From positions 1 through 42,338 of the forward strand of contig JAESTZ010000072.1 of assembly GCA_016763315.1 (NCBI GenBank): 42,338 bases of DNA, given 5' to 3'. A program made the position numbers and the translations under genes. Each line of letters starts with the position of its first letter. The first letter of the stretch is position 1. This DNA comes from Robiginitomaculum sp. (GTDB lineage Bacteria > Pseudomonadota > Alphaproteobacteria > Caulobacterales > Maricaulaceae). Shown piece after piece: positions 24,931 to 32,818 of the stretch. Under the pieces are notes generated by a model, which ran no database searches, was not told where the DNA came from, and worked only from the letters and a program-made list of their open reading frames with translations.

Positions 24931-25735
24931 CAGCAGCACGCCCTTCAAGTCTAAAGAAAAGCCATAGACCAAAAGCCAAACAAACTAAGCTACTAGCTGT
25001 TGATATGCCTAACGGGATCATGTCTGGTGCCGCACCGTTTAGCAAAGTCCAGCGCAGACCATCAAGAATTCCTGAAAAAGGGTTTATTGCATACCAGTAC
25101 TGAAACTTCTCTGGAATTAAACTGGACGGGTAAATTACTGGCGAAGCAAACATTAGTATTTGCAAACCCAATGGCACCATTTGTCGTAAATCACGCCAAG
25201 CACCACATAGGCCGCCAAGAGCGGCAGCCAAGCCGGTGGTGGTAAATAACGCTAAAACCATAAATGCTGGAGCTAGAAGTATTTGCATACCGATTTTCAC
25301 ACCGAACAGCCAGCCAATGAGAACTGCAACAAATAAAGCAATAATTACATCTATTGCTGCGCCGGCAATATTTGCCAAAACCGGAGCTAACCTTGGTAAG
25401 GAGGTCTGACGTAACAATGGTGCGGCAGCGTCAAACACTGACGCGCTTTCTGATAAGGCTCTTTGTACTCCTTGCCATAAAGCTACACCAACAAATACAA
25501 AGGCTGGATAGGGAATGTCGCCTGAGGGAACCCTTACTAATGCGCCAAAGAATATTGCAAATAAGCCTGCTAGAGCCAATGGCTGGATCAACATCCAGAT
25601 TAAACCTATTATCGGCTTTTCAAACCTAGCCTTGAATTGGCGTGACACTAATGCTTGCACCGCCTCGCGATTTTGCCATAGGCGCAACAGGCGTCCTTTT
25701 GGGTTAGCTTGGCGGTGGTGAATGATTTCGGTCAT
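24920..25735 (-). CDS. ABC-2 type polysaccharide exporter permease (Wzm/TagG-like)
   Basis: This 271-residue inner-membrane protein has about six membrane segments. The N-terminal ALVSRQFKARFEKPIIGLIWMLIQPL is a hallmark of ABC-2 polysaccharide, O-antigen and teichoic-acid export permeases, as is the C-terminal PVIYPSSLIPEKFQYWYAINPFSGILDGLRW. With the ATPase gene it should export an undecaprenyl-linked glycan from cytoplasm to periplasm. The ATG at 25735 starts 26 nt after the gspO stop, with AAGG about 12 nt upstream; the open frame to 25798 would overlap gspO. This 26-nt gap is the largest in the whole 16-gene unit. Confidence 0.88.
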   Translation of the reverse strand: MTEIIHHRQANPKGRLLRLWQNREAVQALVSRQFKARFEKPIIGLIWMLIQPLALAGLFAIFFGALVRVPSGDIPYPAFVFVGVALWQGVQRALSESASVFDAAAPLLRQTSLPRLAPVLANIAGAAIDVIIALFVAVLIGWLFGVKIGMQILLAPAFMVLALFTTTGLAAALGGLCGAWRDLRQMVPLGLQILMFASPVIYPSSLIPEKFQYWYAINPFSGILDGLRWTLLNGAAPDMIPLGISTASSLVCLAFGLWLFFRLEGRAADAL

Positions 25736-25761
25736 AAAAATATTTTGCCTTATGCTCGCAT

Positions 25762-26520
25762 TTACAGCAAGCCAATACTTGTGCCCTTGATCAACCAAAG
25801 CAAATAAATTGCCATAGCCAGCGCCGGCCCAAAACTAATCATTGCGTCTGCTTTGGCTCTTTTTCGTGAGTAAATGCTCGTAGTAATTATGCCAAGAAGG
25901 GCAATTACGCACCCTAACAGTATGATCCAGTTAAGAGCCAGCGGGCCAAGCCATGCACCGCCGGCAGCAAGTAGTTTTGCATCACCTAAGCCTAGTCCCT
26001 CACGACCCCGTAACCTTAAATAGAGTTTTGCAATAATAAAAAATACGCCATAGCCGATAATGGTTGCAAGAATTGCATATAATAGACCTTGGCCACCGCC
26101 CTGCCAAAATGACACCAGCAAACCGGTTATTATCAAGATGAAGTTCATTTCGTCTGGCAACAATCTGGTTCGCAAATCCACCAGTGCGCCAAATAGTAAT
26201 ACCCAACCAAGAAAGACCGATACCAGCACCAAGCTACCAGAAAACACCCAGACCGCGAAAACAGCAATCAAAGTAGCAAAAATTTCTGCCAACAAATGAT
26301 TGATGCCAATAGCTGTAGAGCAAAATCTGCATTTCCCACCAAGCACAAGAAAACTGGCTATCGGGATTAAATCGCGAACCTGTAGTCGTTTTTGGCAATG
26401 CGAGCAGTTTGAGCGGCTTTGTAAGACTTTGTTCCAGTTGGGCCAGCTATTGGCGCTGGCACTGATAAAGCTACCAATAAATGGACTGGCAATCAGTAGA
26501 AACAGCTGGGTTCCGGACAC
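25762..26520 (-). CDS. gspO: Type 4 prepilin peptidase / N-methyltransferase (GspO, PilD-like)
   Basis: This 252-residue polytopic enzyme removes the leader of the pseudopilins (GspG-K) and methylates the new N-terminus. The N-terminal zinc-type motif CSHCQKR...CRFC (Cys39, 42, 64, 67) belongs to the methylase region. The catalytic aspartates are in ALVDLRTRLLPDEMNF (Asp115) and GLGLGDAKLL (Asp180). Length is normal. The start is GTG at 26520, 2 nt after the gspD stop, with GGAG about 8 nt upstream. Having its own prepilin peptidase makes the T2SS largely self-sufficient. Confidence 0.93.
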   Translation of the reverse strand: MSGTQLFLLIASPFIGSFISASANSWPNWNKVLQSRSNCSHCQKRLQVRDLIPIASFLVLGGKCRFCSTAIGINHLLAEIFATLIAVFAVWVFSGSLVLVSVFLGWVLLFGALVDLRTRLLPDEMNFILIITGLLVSFWQGGGQGLLYAILATIIGYGVFFIIAKLYLRLRGREGLGLGDAKLLAAGGAWLGPLALNWIILLGCVIALLGIITTSIYSRKRAKADAMISFGPALAMAIYLLWLIKGTSIGLL

Positions 26521-26522
26521 TT

Positions 26523-28670
26523 TTATTCTCCGGCGGTTTGATCCCGATTTGCTTCGCGTTCGATCAAGGTCATACGGCTTTTAATTTCATCGATAATGCT
26601 GTTCATATCTTTATCAACATTAAGAACTCTTGGGGTAATGAACACAATTAATTCAGTACGTTTGCTGGCAATATTATGTCCGCCAAACAAGTATTTCACG
26701 ATCGGAGTTCGTGAAAGTCCTGGGAGGCCTGAGACAGAGTTTTGTTTCTCATCAGAAATCAGTCCGCCTAGTAATATGGTTTGTCCTGATCTGGCAGCAA
26801 CGGTGCTTTCCAATACCCGCTTTGAAATGGTTGGGGTTAGCTCGCCAGTTGAAGCGGTTGCCGAGACGTTGGACACTTCTTGGCGTATTTCCATAGTCAC
26901 CAGACCGGTGGAAGAAATACGCGGTGTTACCTTTAAAATGACACCGGTGTCACGAAATTCTATTGAATTTACTTGTGGTGCATTGGGGCTGATAACATCT
27001 TGAGCTTGTCTGGTAATTACCGGTACTTGATCACCAACTTGCAAAAACGCAGGTTTATTGTCTATGGCCATGATATGCGGTGAAGAAACAATTTTTAAGT
27101 CAGTAATATTGTCAAGAATATCCAGAGCAAACCGGGCATCTGTTCCCTGATCAAGAATAAAATTAAACCCGGGAAACACTCCATTAGCATCAAGGTTGCC
27201 GCCGGTGGAAAACCCGCCACGTCCGCTATCTGCAATGTTTCCAAGCCCTCTGGTGGTAAAGAAGTATTGGACACCATAACGCAAAGTATCATTTAAGGTG
27301 ACTTCGGCTATCACCATATCGATCAGCACTTGCGCCGGCGGGTGATCAATTTCCCGCAAAGTTTGAGCGACCAGTTTTTGTCCTTGCTGGGTAGCTAAGA
27401 CCACTAATGTATTATTTATCGGGTCACCGATAATTCGCGGAGCCGCAACTTTATTGCCGCCTAAAGACACACTGCCATTATTGCTTCTATTTGTATTCCT
27501 GCTGGTATTAGTTCGCCTGGAACTAGAATTGCTAACCTGATTCAGATCTGGAGAAATGCTTGAAGAACGTGATGAAATAGCACCGCCAAACAGTTGGTTT
27601 AACAGATCGGCAGTTTCTAAAGCCTTACCGTTTTCTATCTTATAGGTGCGCAAAGTAACATCAGATGGCCCGCCCATATCTAGCCGCTTGATCCACAACC
27701 GGGTCTTGGCCAGCATTTCATTACTTGGTGTGATCACCATTATGGCATTGATACGTTCCATCGCTTGCAAACGTATCGCGCCTTCAAGGCCGCCTCCTGT
27801 TCCGGTTTGCAACAATAGTTCCAATTCGATAATTAGATCAGCGGCACTGGCATTTTTAAGCGGGAAAATTCCGGTGGACATACCAGCCATCCAATCGACA
27901 TCAAAGGCTTTAACGGCGCTTACAGCGTTCTCTCGTTGCTGCGAATTTCCTGATACCAGTAATAAATTTCTTGCTAAATCCGGCTTTAGAGAACCGGCGC
28001 GGGTAATAGTGTTCTCTAGCAAGGACACCATGTTGGTTGCCGAAACATGCTTTAATGGAATTAAGGTTACTCCAAACCCCGGTTTGTTGGCGCCAAGAAA
28101 CTGCGTTTGTCCGCCAGCATAAATTTCTCCTGCAGGCGCTATACGCCAGCTGTCGCCACTTTTTACTAAAGCCGCAGAATTCATCGACAATACGGTTTCT
28201 AGCAATGACAATAAAGCGTTACGGTCAACAGGAGCGCCGGTGGCGGCCGTGACTTTACCCTGCACCCGTGGATCAAGAATAAATGGTTGGTCAAGCAGGT
28301 CTCCCAATATGGTTTGCACTACCTCTTGCAGATCGGCTTCGGAAAAGTTGACATTAAACCCGCCATTGCCGGATTTAGATGCCTGATAAACCACAGAGCC
28401 AATACGTGGGCCAGTTGCTGTAAACATCTGATCTTCAGTTGCGGAACTATCAACGTCTATTTGTTCCGGTTGCTCATTTGTATCGTTCGTCACCGGTTTT
28501 GGATCAGTACGGGCAAAAATTTGTGCAAATGGGTTTCCAGTATCTATTGCTTGCCCATCTTGCATGGTCTCACAACTTCCTAGAAAAAGAGCAATAGCGA
28601 TAACAGCCCATTTTGAGTGATTTTTTGCAGTAATTATGCCCGTAAAGGTATTTTGTTTGTTGTTTCTCAA
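26523..28670 (-). CDS. gspD: Type II secretion outer-membrane secretin GspD, lipoprotein form (TTG start)
   Basis: This 715-residue protein is the outer-membrane channel. It has a signal ending in lipobox LFLGSC (Cys33) followed by Glu at +2, which predicts an outer-membrane lipoprotein. The N0 domain is about 90-170 (VNFSEADLQEVVQTILGDLL), N1-N3 repeats about 175-460, with a Ser/Asn/Arg-rich loop inside N3 (about 385-410). The secretin core follows, with VPVITR, GVILKVTPRIS and ARSGQTILLGGLI. The start codon is TTG, backed by GGAG 9 nt upstream; no ATG or GTG precedes the lipobox in frame. It heads the T2SS operon, ahead of gspO. No separate pilotin gene is visible, consistent with a self-targeting liposecretin. 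Confidence 0.93.
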   Translation of the reverse strand: MRNNKQNTFTGIITAKNHSKWAVIAIALFLGSCETMQDGQAIDTGNPFAQIFARTDPKPVTNDTNEQPEQIDVDSSATEDQMFTATGPRIGSVVYQASKSGNGGFNVNFSEADLQEVVQTILGDLLDQPFILDPRVQGKVTAATGAPVDRNALLSLLETVLSMNSAALVKSGDSWRIAPAGEIYAGGQTQFLGANKPGFGVTLIPLKHVSATNMVSLLENTITRAGSLKPDLARNLLLVSGNSQQRENAVSAVKAFDVDWMAGMSTGIFPLKNASAADLIIELELLLQTGTGGGLEGAIRLQAMERINAIMVITPSNEMLAKTRLWIKRLDMGGPSDVTLRTYKIENGKALETADLLNQLFGGAISSRSSSISPDLNQVSNSSSRRTNTSRNTNRSNNGSVSLGGNKVAAPRIIGDPINNTLVVLATQQGQKLVAQTLREIDHPPAQVLIDMVIAEVTLNDTLRYGVQYFFTTRGLGNIADSGRGGFSTGGNLDANGVFPGFNFILDQGTDARFALDILDNITDLKIVSSPHIMAIDNKPAFLQVGDQVPVITRQAQDVISPNAPQVNSIEFRDTGVILKVTPRISSTGLVTMEIRQEVSNVSATASTGELTPTISKRVLESTVAARSGQTILLGGLISDEKQNSVSGLPGLSRTPIVKYLFGGHNIASKRTELIVFITPRVLNVDKDMNSIIDEIKSRMTLIEREANRDQTAGE

Positions 28671-28815
28671 AACTGGTGTCTCCGTTGATCGGTCTGTTTA
28701 TCAGATGCTTGGCCTTTACCCAATAGTGATTCGCAAGGTTGAGCGGTTTAAATGGCGTTTTGGCGTTAATAAGTCTTTGCTCTATGGTTTTCTGAATGGC
28801 TGCAATGTTCTTCTC

Positions 28816-28853
28816 GGCGCTAAGCGTTCAAACCGTTGCTTGTGATTAGCGCC
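28816..28853. terminator. Inverted repeat with downstream T-rich run (possible terminator)
   Basis: GGCGCTAA (28816-28823) and TTAGCGCC (28846-28853) form perfect 8-bp arms around a 22-nt loop. A T-rich stretch begins about 8 nt later on the plus strand. No plus-strand gene ends here, so it may be an orphan, stop an antisense transcript, or be an operator for gspD. Confidence 0.3.
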
Positions 28854-28959
28854 TGTTTCCGTTTTTTATTTTTCTGGTGTTTAATAACAATTAAACTAGG
28901 CGGTTTAGGCGTAACTAGCGGAATATAAGGCTGTTTTTAAGATTCTGGTGTTCCTTGAA

Positions 28960-28973
28960 ACTCTTGCAAGAGT
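28960..28973. promoter_or_regulatory. 14-bp perfect palindrome, candidate operator
   Basis: ACTCTTGCAAGAGT is a perfect 14-bp palindrome near the middle of the gspD/receptor intergenic region, about 240 nt upstream of the receptor start and 290 nt upstream of gspD. This is typical of a homodimeric regulator site. The cognate regulator is not in the window. Confidence 0.4.
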
Positions 28974-29063
28974 GGTGGAGTAAAGCGGGCGACCATAAAA
29001 AATGAAAATGACTGTAAGTTGCCGGTAACATTAAACATCCGATTTTAGCAAAGATTCTTTTTT

Positions 29064-29085
29064 AATGTCACATATCTGTAACATT
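29064..29085. promoter_or_regulatory. Imperfect 8-6-8 inverted repeat upstream of the TonB receptor
   Basis: Arms AATGTCAC and GTAACATT (one mismatch) flank a 6-nt spacer, about 130-150 nt before the receptor start. A similar GTAACATT half-site occurs around 29024-29031. This is compatible with an activator or repressor site, but it is unproven. Confidence 0.3.
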
Positions 29086-29214
29086 GTATTGTTTGAACAA
29101 AAGTTTTATAATCCGCAGTGCGGGTGAATTCTTGACATAGTCAGGTTCCCGTATGAACGGGTGGCGCGGGGTGCGCACTAACACCTATATTGTTTTTCTT
29201 TGAGGGGGATCTTC

Positions 29215-32200
29215 ATGATCAGCTTGAGACAACTCGCAGGCGGCGTTGCCGTTGCTGCAATTACGATGACCATCGCCGGTGGGGCGATGGCACAACAAAC
29301 AACATCATCATTAAGCGGCAGTGTCGTTGATGGTAACGACGCAGCGGTTGCCGGTGCTAGTGTTACTATCATTCACACACCAACCGGAGCAGCCAAGCGT
29401 CTTACGACTAATGCGTCTGGCCGGTTTTTTGATGCTGGCATGCGGGTTGGTGGTCCTTACACCATTGCCATTACCGCTCCTGGAATGCAGCCAGAGATAA
29501 TCGAAGACGTATTTATGCGTTTGGGACAAGTTGAGAGCTTGAAAGCTGTTTTGACTGCAGAAGGAGCATCTCGCGATGAGATCGTCGTTACTGGCTCTCG
29601 TCCGCAAAACGCGATTACCATCACAAATGGTATGGGCTCAATTTTCTCATCAAAAGATCTGGCAAATCAACCATCGATTTCCCGTGATGTTTCCGGTGCG
29701 GTAATGCGTGACCCATTTGTTACGGTTAGTTCTGATCTTGGTGAAAGAGCAACAGCATCTGGTACTTTTGCTATTGCCGGCTCTGATCCACGGTTAAACG
29801 GCTTTGTTATTGACGGAATGGCACAGGGTAATGATTTTGGATTGGACAGCGGTCTATTCCCGACATTGCGTCAACCTATTTCTATTGACACTATCGAGTC
29901 TGTTTCCGTTTCTGCCTCTGATTATTCAGTGCTGGCCACTGGTTTTCAGGGCGGTCTGGTAAACATTGTCACCAAATCCGGTACTAACGACCTAACCGGT
30001 GGCGCGTATTATTACTATCGTGATGCCAGCATGGTCGGTGGCCGCGCATTCGGCAGGAATGTAAACACATCTGCGTTTAGTGAAAAGGAATATGGTCTTT
30101 TTGCTGGCGGTGCGTTGGTGAAAGACAAGTTGTTCTTCTTTGGTAACTATGAAAAATTCACCAATACCAACCCACAAATCTTTGATTTCGGTGGTGTTGA
30201 TCCGGAAATTTTCAATATTATTCGTGGCATCACGCAATCGGTTTACGGTTATGACCCGGGTATAAAGGGTAATACTGCTGTTACTGAGGGTTCTGAAAAG
30301 TATCTTGGTAAAATTGATTGGAATATCAGTGAAAACCATAGAGCGACTATAAAGTATCAGCGCTCTGATGATGTGATCCTGTCCAATGTCGGAACATTTA
30401 ACTTTCCAACCAATTATTATGAGCTGACAAGTGTTCAAGACGTTTATACGGCTGAGTTACATTCAGATTGGTCAGAAAACTTCTCGACCATTATGCGCGT
30501 GTCACGTAAAGATCTAGTTCGTGGTCAAAACGCATTGGGCGATACATCTGCAACCGGTGTTGGTTTCGGTACTTTCTTGATCGAGATTGATGCCAATGAT
30601 CCATATTTCACGGCCAATGGTCTTGATGGTAATGCCTTGCTTGGCACTAACCAGATTGAGTTTGAACTTGGTCCTGATGTATTTCGTCATGCCAATGCCT
30701 TTAGCGACACTAGAGATCAGGTATTTTTCCAAGGTGATTATTTTACCGGAAACCATGCTGTAACCTTTGGTGGGGTTTGGGATAGATATGAGTTAACCAA
30801 TTTGTTCGGTGCGTTTTCTGCCGGTGAGTTTAACTTTAGTAGCTTGCAGGCTCTAGAAAATCAGGACGCATTTGTAGTTTATTCCAATACTCAGTCGAAT
30901 AATGCACTCGATGGCTTGGTAAATTGGGGCTATGATAAGTGGGCGGTATTCTTACAAGATGAGTGGGCGATCTCGCCTGACCTGACTGTTAACTACGGCT
31001 TCCGTTATGAGCGCTTTAACCAAAGTGATCGTCCGCCTGCACCGGAAATGGTTTCCAATGCGGCTGGTACTGCATTGTCAACGTTCCAAAGTGTGTATGG
31101 TTTCTCTGGTACTGATAATCTTGACGGTCTTGGTGTGTTCATGCCTCGGGTCGGGTTTAGCTTTGACAAAAATGATCGTTTGACTATCTCTGGTGGTCTT
31201 GGTCGTTTTGCTGGTTCCAATCCAGAAGTGTGGATTTCAAATAACTTTACTCCATTGCAACTGTTCACTGTTGGCTTTGATACCAATGTTACCGGTTCTG
31301 CAGTTCCAACCTCCTTGCTAAACAGCGTTGGTGCTGGTGTGCAACCGGGTGGAGCAGTGCAAAACGTGGATATTATTGATCCTAACTTCAAAATTCCATC
31401 AACATGGCGTGCCAGTTTGAAAGCAGATTATAATCTTGATCTGTCTAATTTTGGTATGGGTGATGATTATTTTGTTCAAACTGGTATCTTGTACAGTAGA
31501 GCGGATAGCCCAATTACTTGGCGCAATTTGGCATTTGATCGTGCCGATCTACAGCAGTTTACTGGTGTTGCACCGGACGGACGGGTTATTTACCCTGATC
31601 TAGGTGACATTCCTGTCCCGACCGACCCAAGAAATACTGATGGCGACCCTGGAACCAATGGTTCAGAAGTTGGTCTTCCTGATGCGTTCTTAATCACCAA
31701 TGGTAAAGGCGGAACGTCTTTGTCACTGGTAGCTGGTGTTAGCAAAAACTATGATAATGGTTTTGGTTTCAACATGAACTATACTTTCACCGATGCCGAA
31801 GATCTGCTTGAGTTTAGTAGCTCACGGGCAATTTCTTCTTGGCGTGGTATTGTTGGTACGGATCGTAACACTCCGACACTTGGTCGTTCTTCAAATGAAA
31901 TCGAACATAAGTTCGGCATGAGTTTTTCTTATGAAAAAGAAGTATGGGAAGACCTTACTTCTCGTTTGGATGTGTTTGGTCTGATCCAGTCCGGCCGTCC
32001 ATTCTCATATGGTTATAATGTTGGTAGTAGAAACCCATTATTTGGTCGTGCTAACGGTGGTAGCCCACGTGATGGTGCTGATCTGCTATATATTCCGACC
32101 ATGTCAAATGGCGCATTTAATGATGCAAGAGTTACTTTTGCATCGGCAGGTGACGAAGCTGACTTCCTGGCGTTCGTAAATGAAAATGGTCTGGCTAAAT

Positions 32201-32598
32201 ATGCCGGTTCAATTTTACCGCGTAACTCCGGTACTGGTCCATGGAACAGCCGTTGGGACTTGCGTTTCCAGCAAGAGCTTCCAGGCGGGTTTGGTCAGGG
32301 TTATTTGGCCGGCAATCGCTTCAAGTTTATTTTGGACGTACAAAACTTCCTGAACTTGCTTGATAGCAATTGGGGACAACAGTCTGCTGGACCGCGTTTT
32401 GGTCGGGTTAGCGCTGTTGGTGCCGACTTGGTTCACGTAGCCAGCGGGGAAATCCTTTCTGACAACGAACCTGGTGAGTTCTGTAAAGTGGCAACCGATT
32501 GTGTGTATCGCTATCGTAATGTCACTAGCTCGGTTGAGCGTCAGTTGAACTTCCAGTCTCTGTACCGTGTACGGGTTGGTATTCGTTACGAATTCTAA
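29215..32598 (+). CDS. Oar-like TonB-dependent receptor with N-terminal carboxypeptidase-regulatory-like domain
   Basis: This 1127-residue outer-membrane protein has a signal peptide (1-26, GGAMA|QQ). A CarboxypepD-regulatory-like beta-sandwich follows (about 31-115: LSGSVVDGNDAAVAGASVTI), then a TonB-box-like DEIVVTG (121-127), a plug domain (about 135-260, with GSDPRLNGFVIDGM and FQGGLVNIVTKSGTN) and a large beta-barrel ending in VRVGIRYEF with terminal Phe. This is the Oar/TonB-receptor architecture. A Myxococcus Oar-type receptor has been linked to secretion of the protease PopC, which is of interest given the adjacent proteases and T2SS. The more common role is nutrient uptake. The ATG at 29215 follows GAGGGGG; a TTG at 29200 is a poorer start. 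A strong terminator follows, so it is monocistronic. Confidence 0.92.
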   Translation: MISLRQLAGGVAVAAITMTIAGGAMAQQTTSSLSGSVVDGNDAAVAGASVTIIHTPTGAAKRLTTNASGRFFDAGMRVGGPYTIAITAPGMQPEIIEDVFMRLGQVESLKAVLTAEGASRDEIVVTGSRPQNAITITNGMGSIFSSKDLANQPSISRDVSGAVMRDPFVTVSSDLGERATASGTFAIAGSDPRLNGFVIDGMAQGNDFGLDSGLFPTLRQPISIDTIESVSVSASDYSVLATGFQGGLVNIVTKSGTNDLTGGAYYYYRDASMVGGRAFGRNVNTSAFSEKEYGLFAGGALVKDKLFFFGNYEKFTNTNPQIFDFGGVDPEIFNIIRGITQSVYGYDPGIKGNTAVTEGSEKYLGKIDWNISENHRATIKYQRSDDVILSNVGTFNFPTNYYELTSVQDVYTAELHSDWSENFSTIMRVSRKDLVRGQNALGDTSATGVGFGTFLIEIDANDPYFTANGLDGNALLGTNQIEFELGPDVFRHANAFSDTRDQVFFQGDYFTGNHAVTFGGVWDRYELTNLFGAFSAGEFNFSSLQALENQDAFVVYSNTQSNNALDGLVNWGYDKWAVFLQDEWAISPDLTVNYGFRYERFNQSDRPPAPEMVSNAAGTALSTFQSVYGFSGTDNLDGLGVFMPRVGFSFDKNDRLTISGGLGRFAGSNPEVWISNNFTPLQLFTVGFDTNVTGSAVPTSLLNSVGAGVQPGGAVQNVDIIDPNFKIPSTWRASLKADYNLDLSNFGMGDDYFVQTGILYSRADSPITWRNLAFDRADLQQFTGVAPDGRVIYPDLGDIPVPTDPRNTDGDPGTNGSEVGLPDAFLITNGKGGTSLSLVAGVSKNYDNGFGFNMNYTFTDAEDLLEFSSSRAISSWRGIVGTDRNTPTLGRSSNEIEHKFGMSFSYEKEVWEDLTSRLDVFGLIQSGRPFSYGYNVGSRNPLFGRANGGSPRDGADLLYIPTMSNGAFNDARVTFASAGDEADFLAFVNENGLAKYAGSILPRNSGTGPWNSRWDLRFQQELPGGFGQGYLAGNRFKFILDVQNFLNLLDSNWGQQSAGPRFGRVSAVGADLVHVASGEILSDNEPGEFCKVATDCVYRYRNVTSSVERQLNFQSLYRVRVGIRYEF

Positions 32599-32621
32599 TC
32601 GTAAGGTTAAAAACTACTTTC

Positions 32622-32652
32622 AAAGGGCGGCTCAAACGAGCCGCCCTTTTTT
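32622..32652 (+). terminator. Intrinsic terminator of the TonB receptor gene
   Basis: AAAGGGCGGCTC (32622-32633) and GAGCCGCCCTTT (32638-32649) form a perfect 12-bp GC-rich stem with an AAAC loop, followed by a T run. It begins 24 nt after the receptor stop codon. Confidence 0.95.
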
Positions 32653-32818
32653 ATTGATATGTATTGGAAATTTCCCTCTCATAATGCAGCAAAATCACTT
32701 GCTCTTGATCGTTAAGCAGTCACAATGCTTGTCCGAATCGCCAACGTGTCGCAATAATAAATGACCATGGTGGAAGTGAGTGTTTACACTTGATAATCCG
32801 TAATTGGGAATTGGTGAT

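Larger units (their letters stand above)
28671..29214. promoter_or_regulatory. Long divergent regulatory region between gspD and the TonB receptor
   Basis: These 544 nt hold no supported gene. They must contain the promoters of the 15.6-kb T2SS operon (minus) and of the receptor gene (plus). A TTGACA at 29133-29138 is a possible -35 for the receptor, but nothing matches -10 at 16-18 nt. Several inverted repeats occur and are listed separately. The receptor ribosome binding site is GAGGGGG at 29202-29208. Confidence 0.5.

Noticed and set aside
20640-25735. Complete O-antigen or capsule biosynthesis locus
   Set aside because: There are no sugar-nucleotide enzymes, initiating transferase or recognisable polymerising glycosyltransferases. 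Only export and late-assembly-type genes are present, so I limit the claim to a glycan-related cassette.
28636-28845. 69-residue plus-strand frame antisense to the gspD start
   Set aside because: No ribosome binding site or domain, and it overlaps the well-supported TTG start and signal of gspD. It is most likely chance.
29133-29160. Sigma-70 promoter TTGACA ... TATGAA for the TonB receptor
   Set aside because: The spacing is only 14 nt, too short for a normal promoter; no alternative -10 lies at 16-18 nt.
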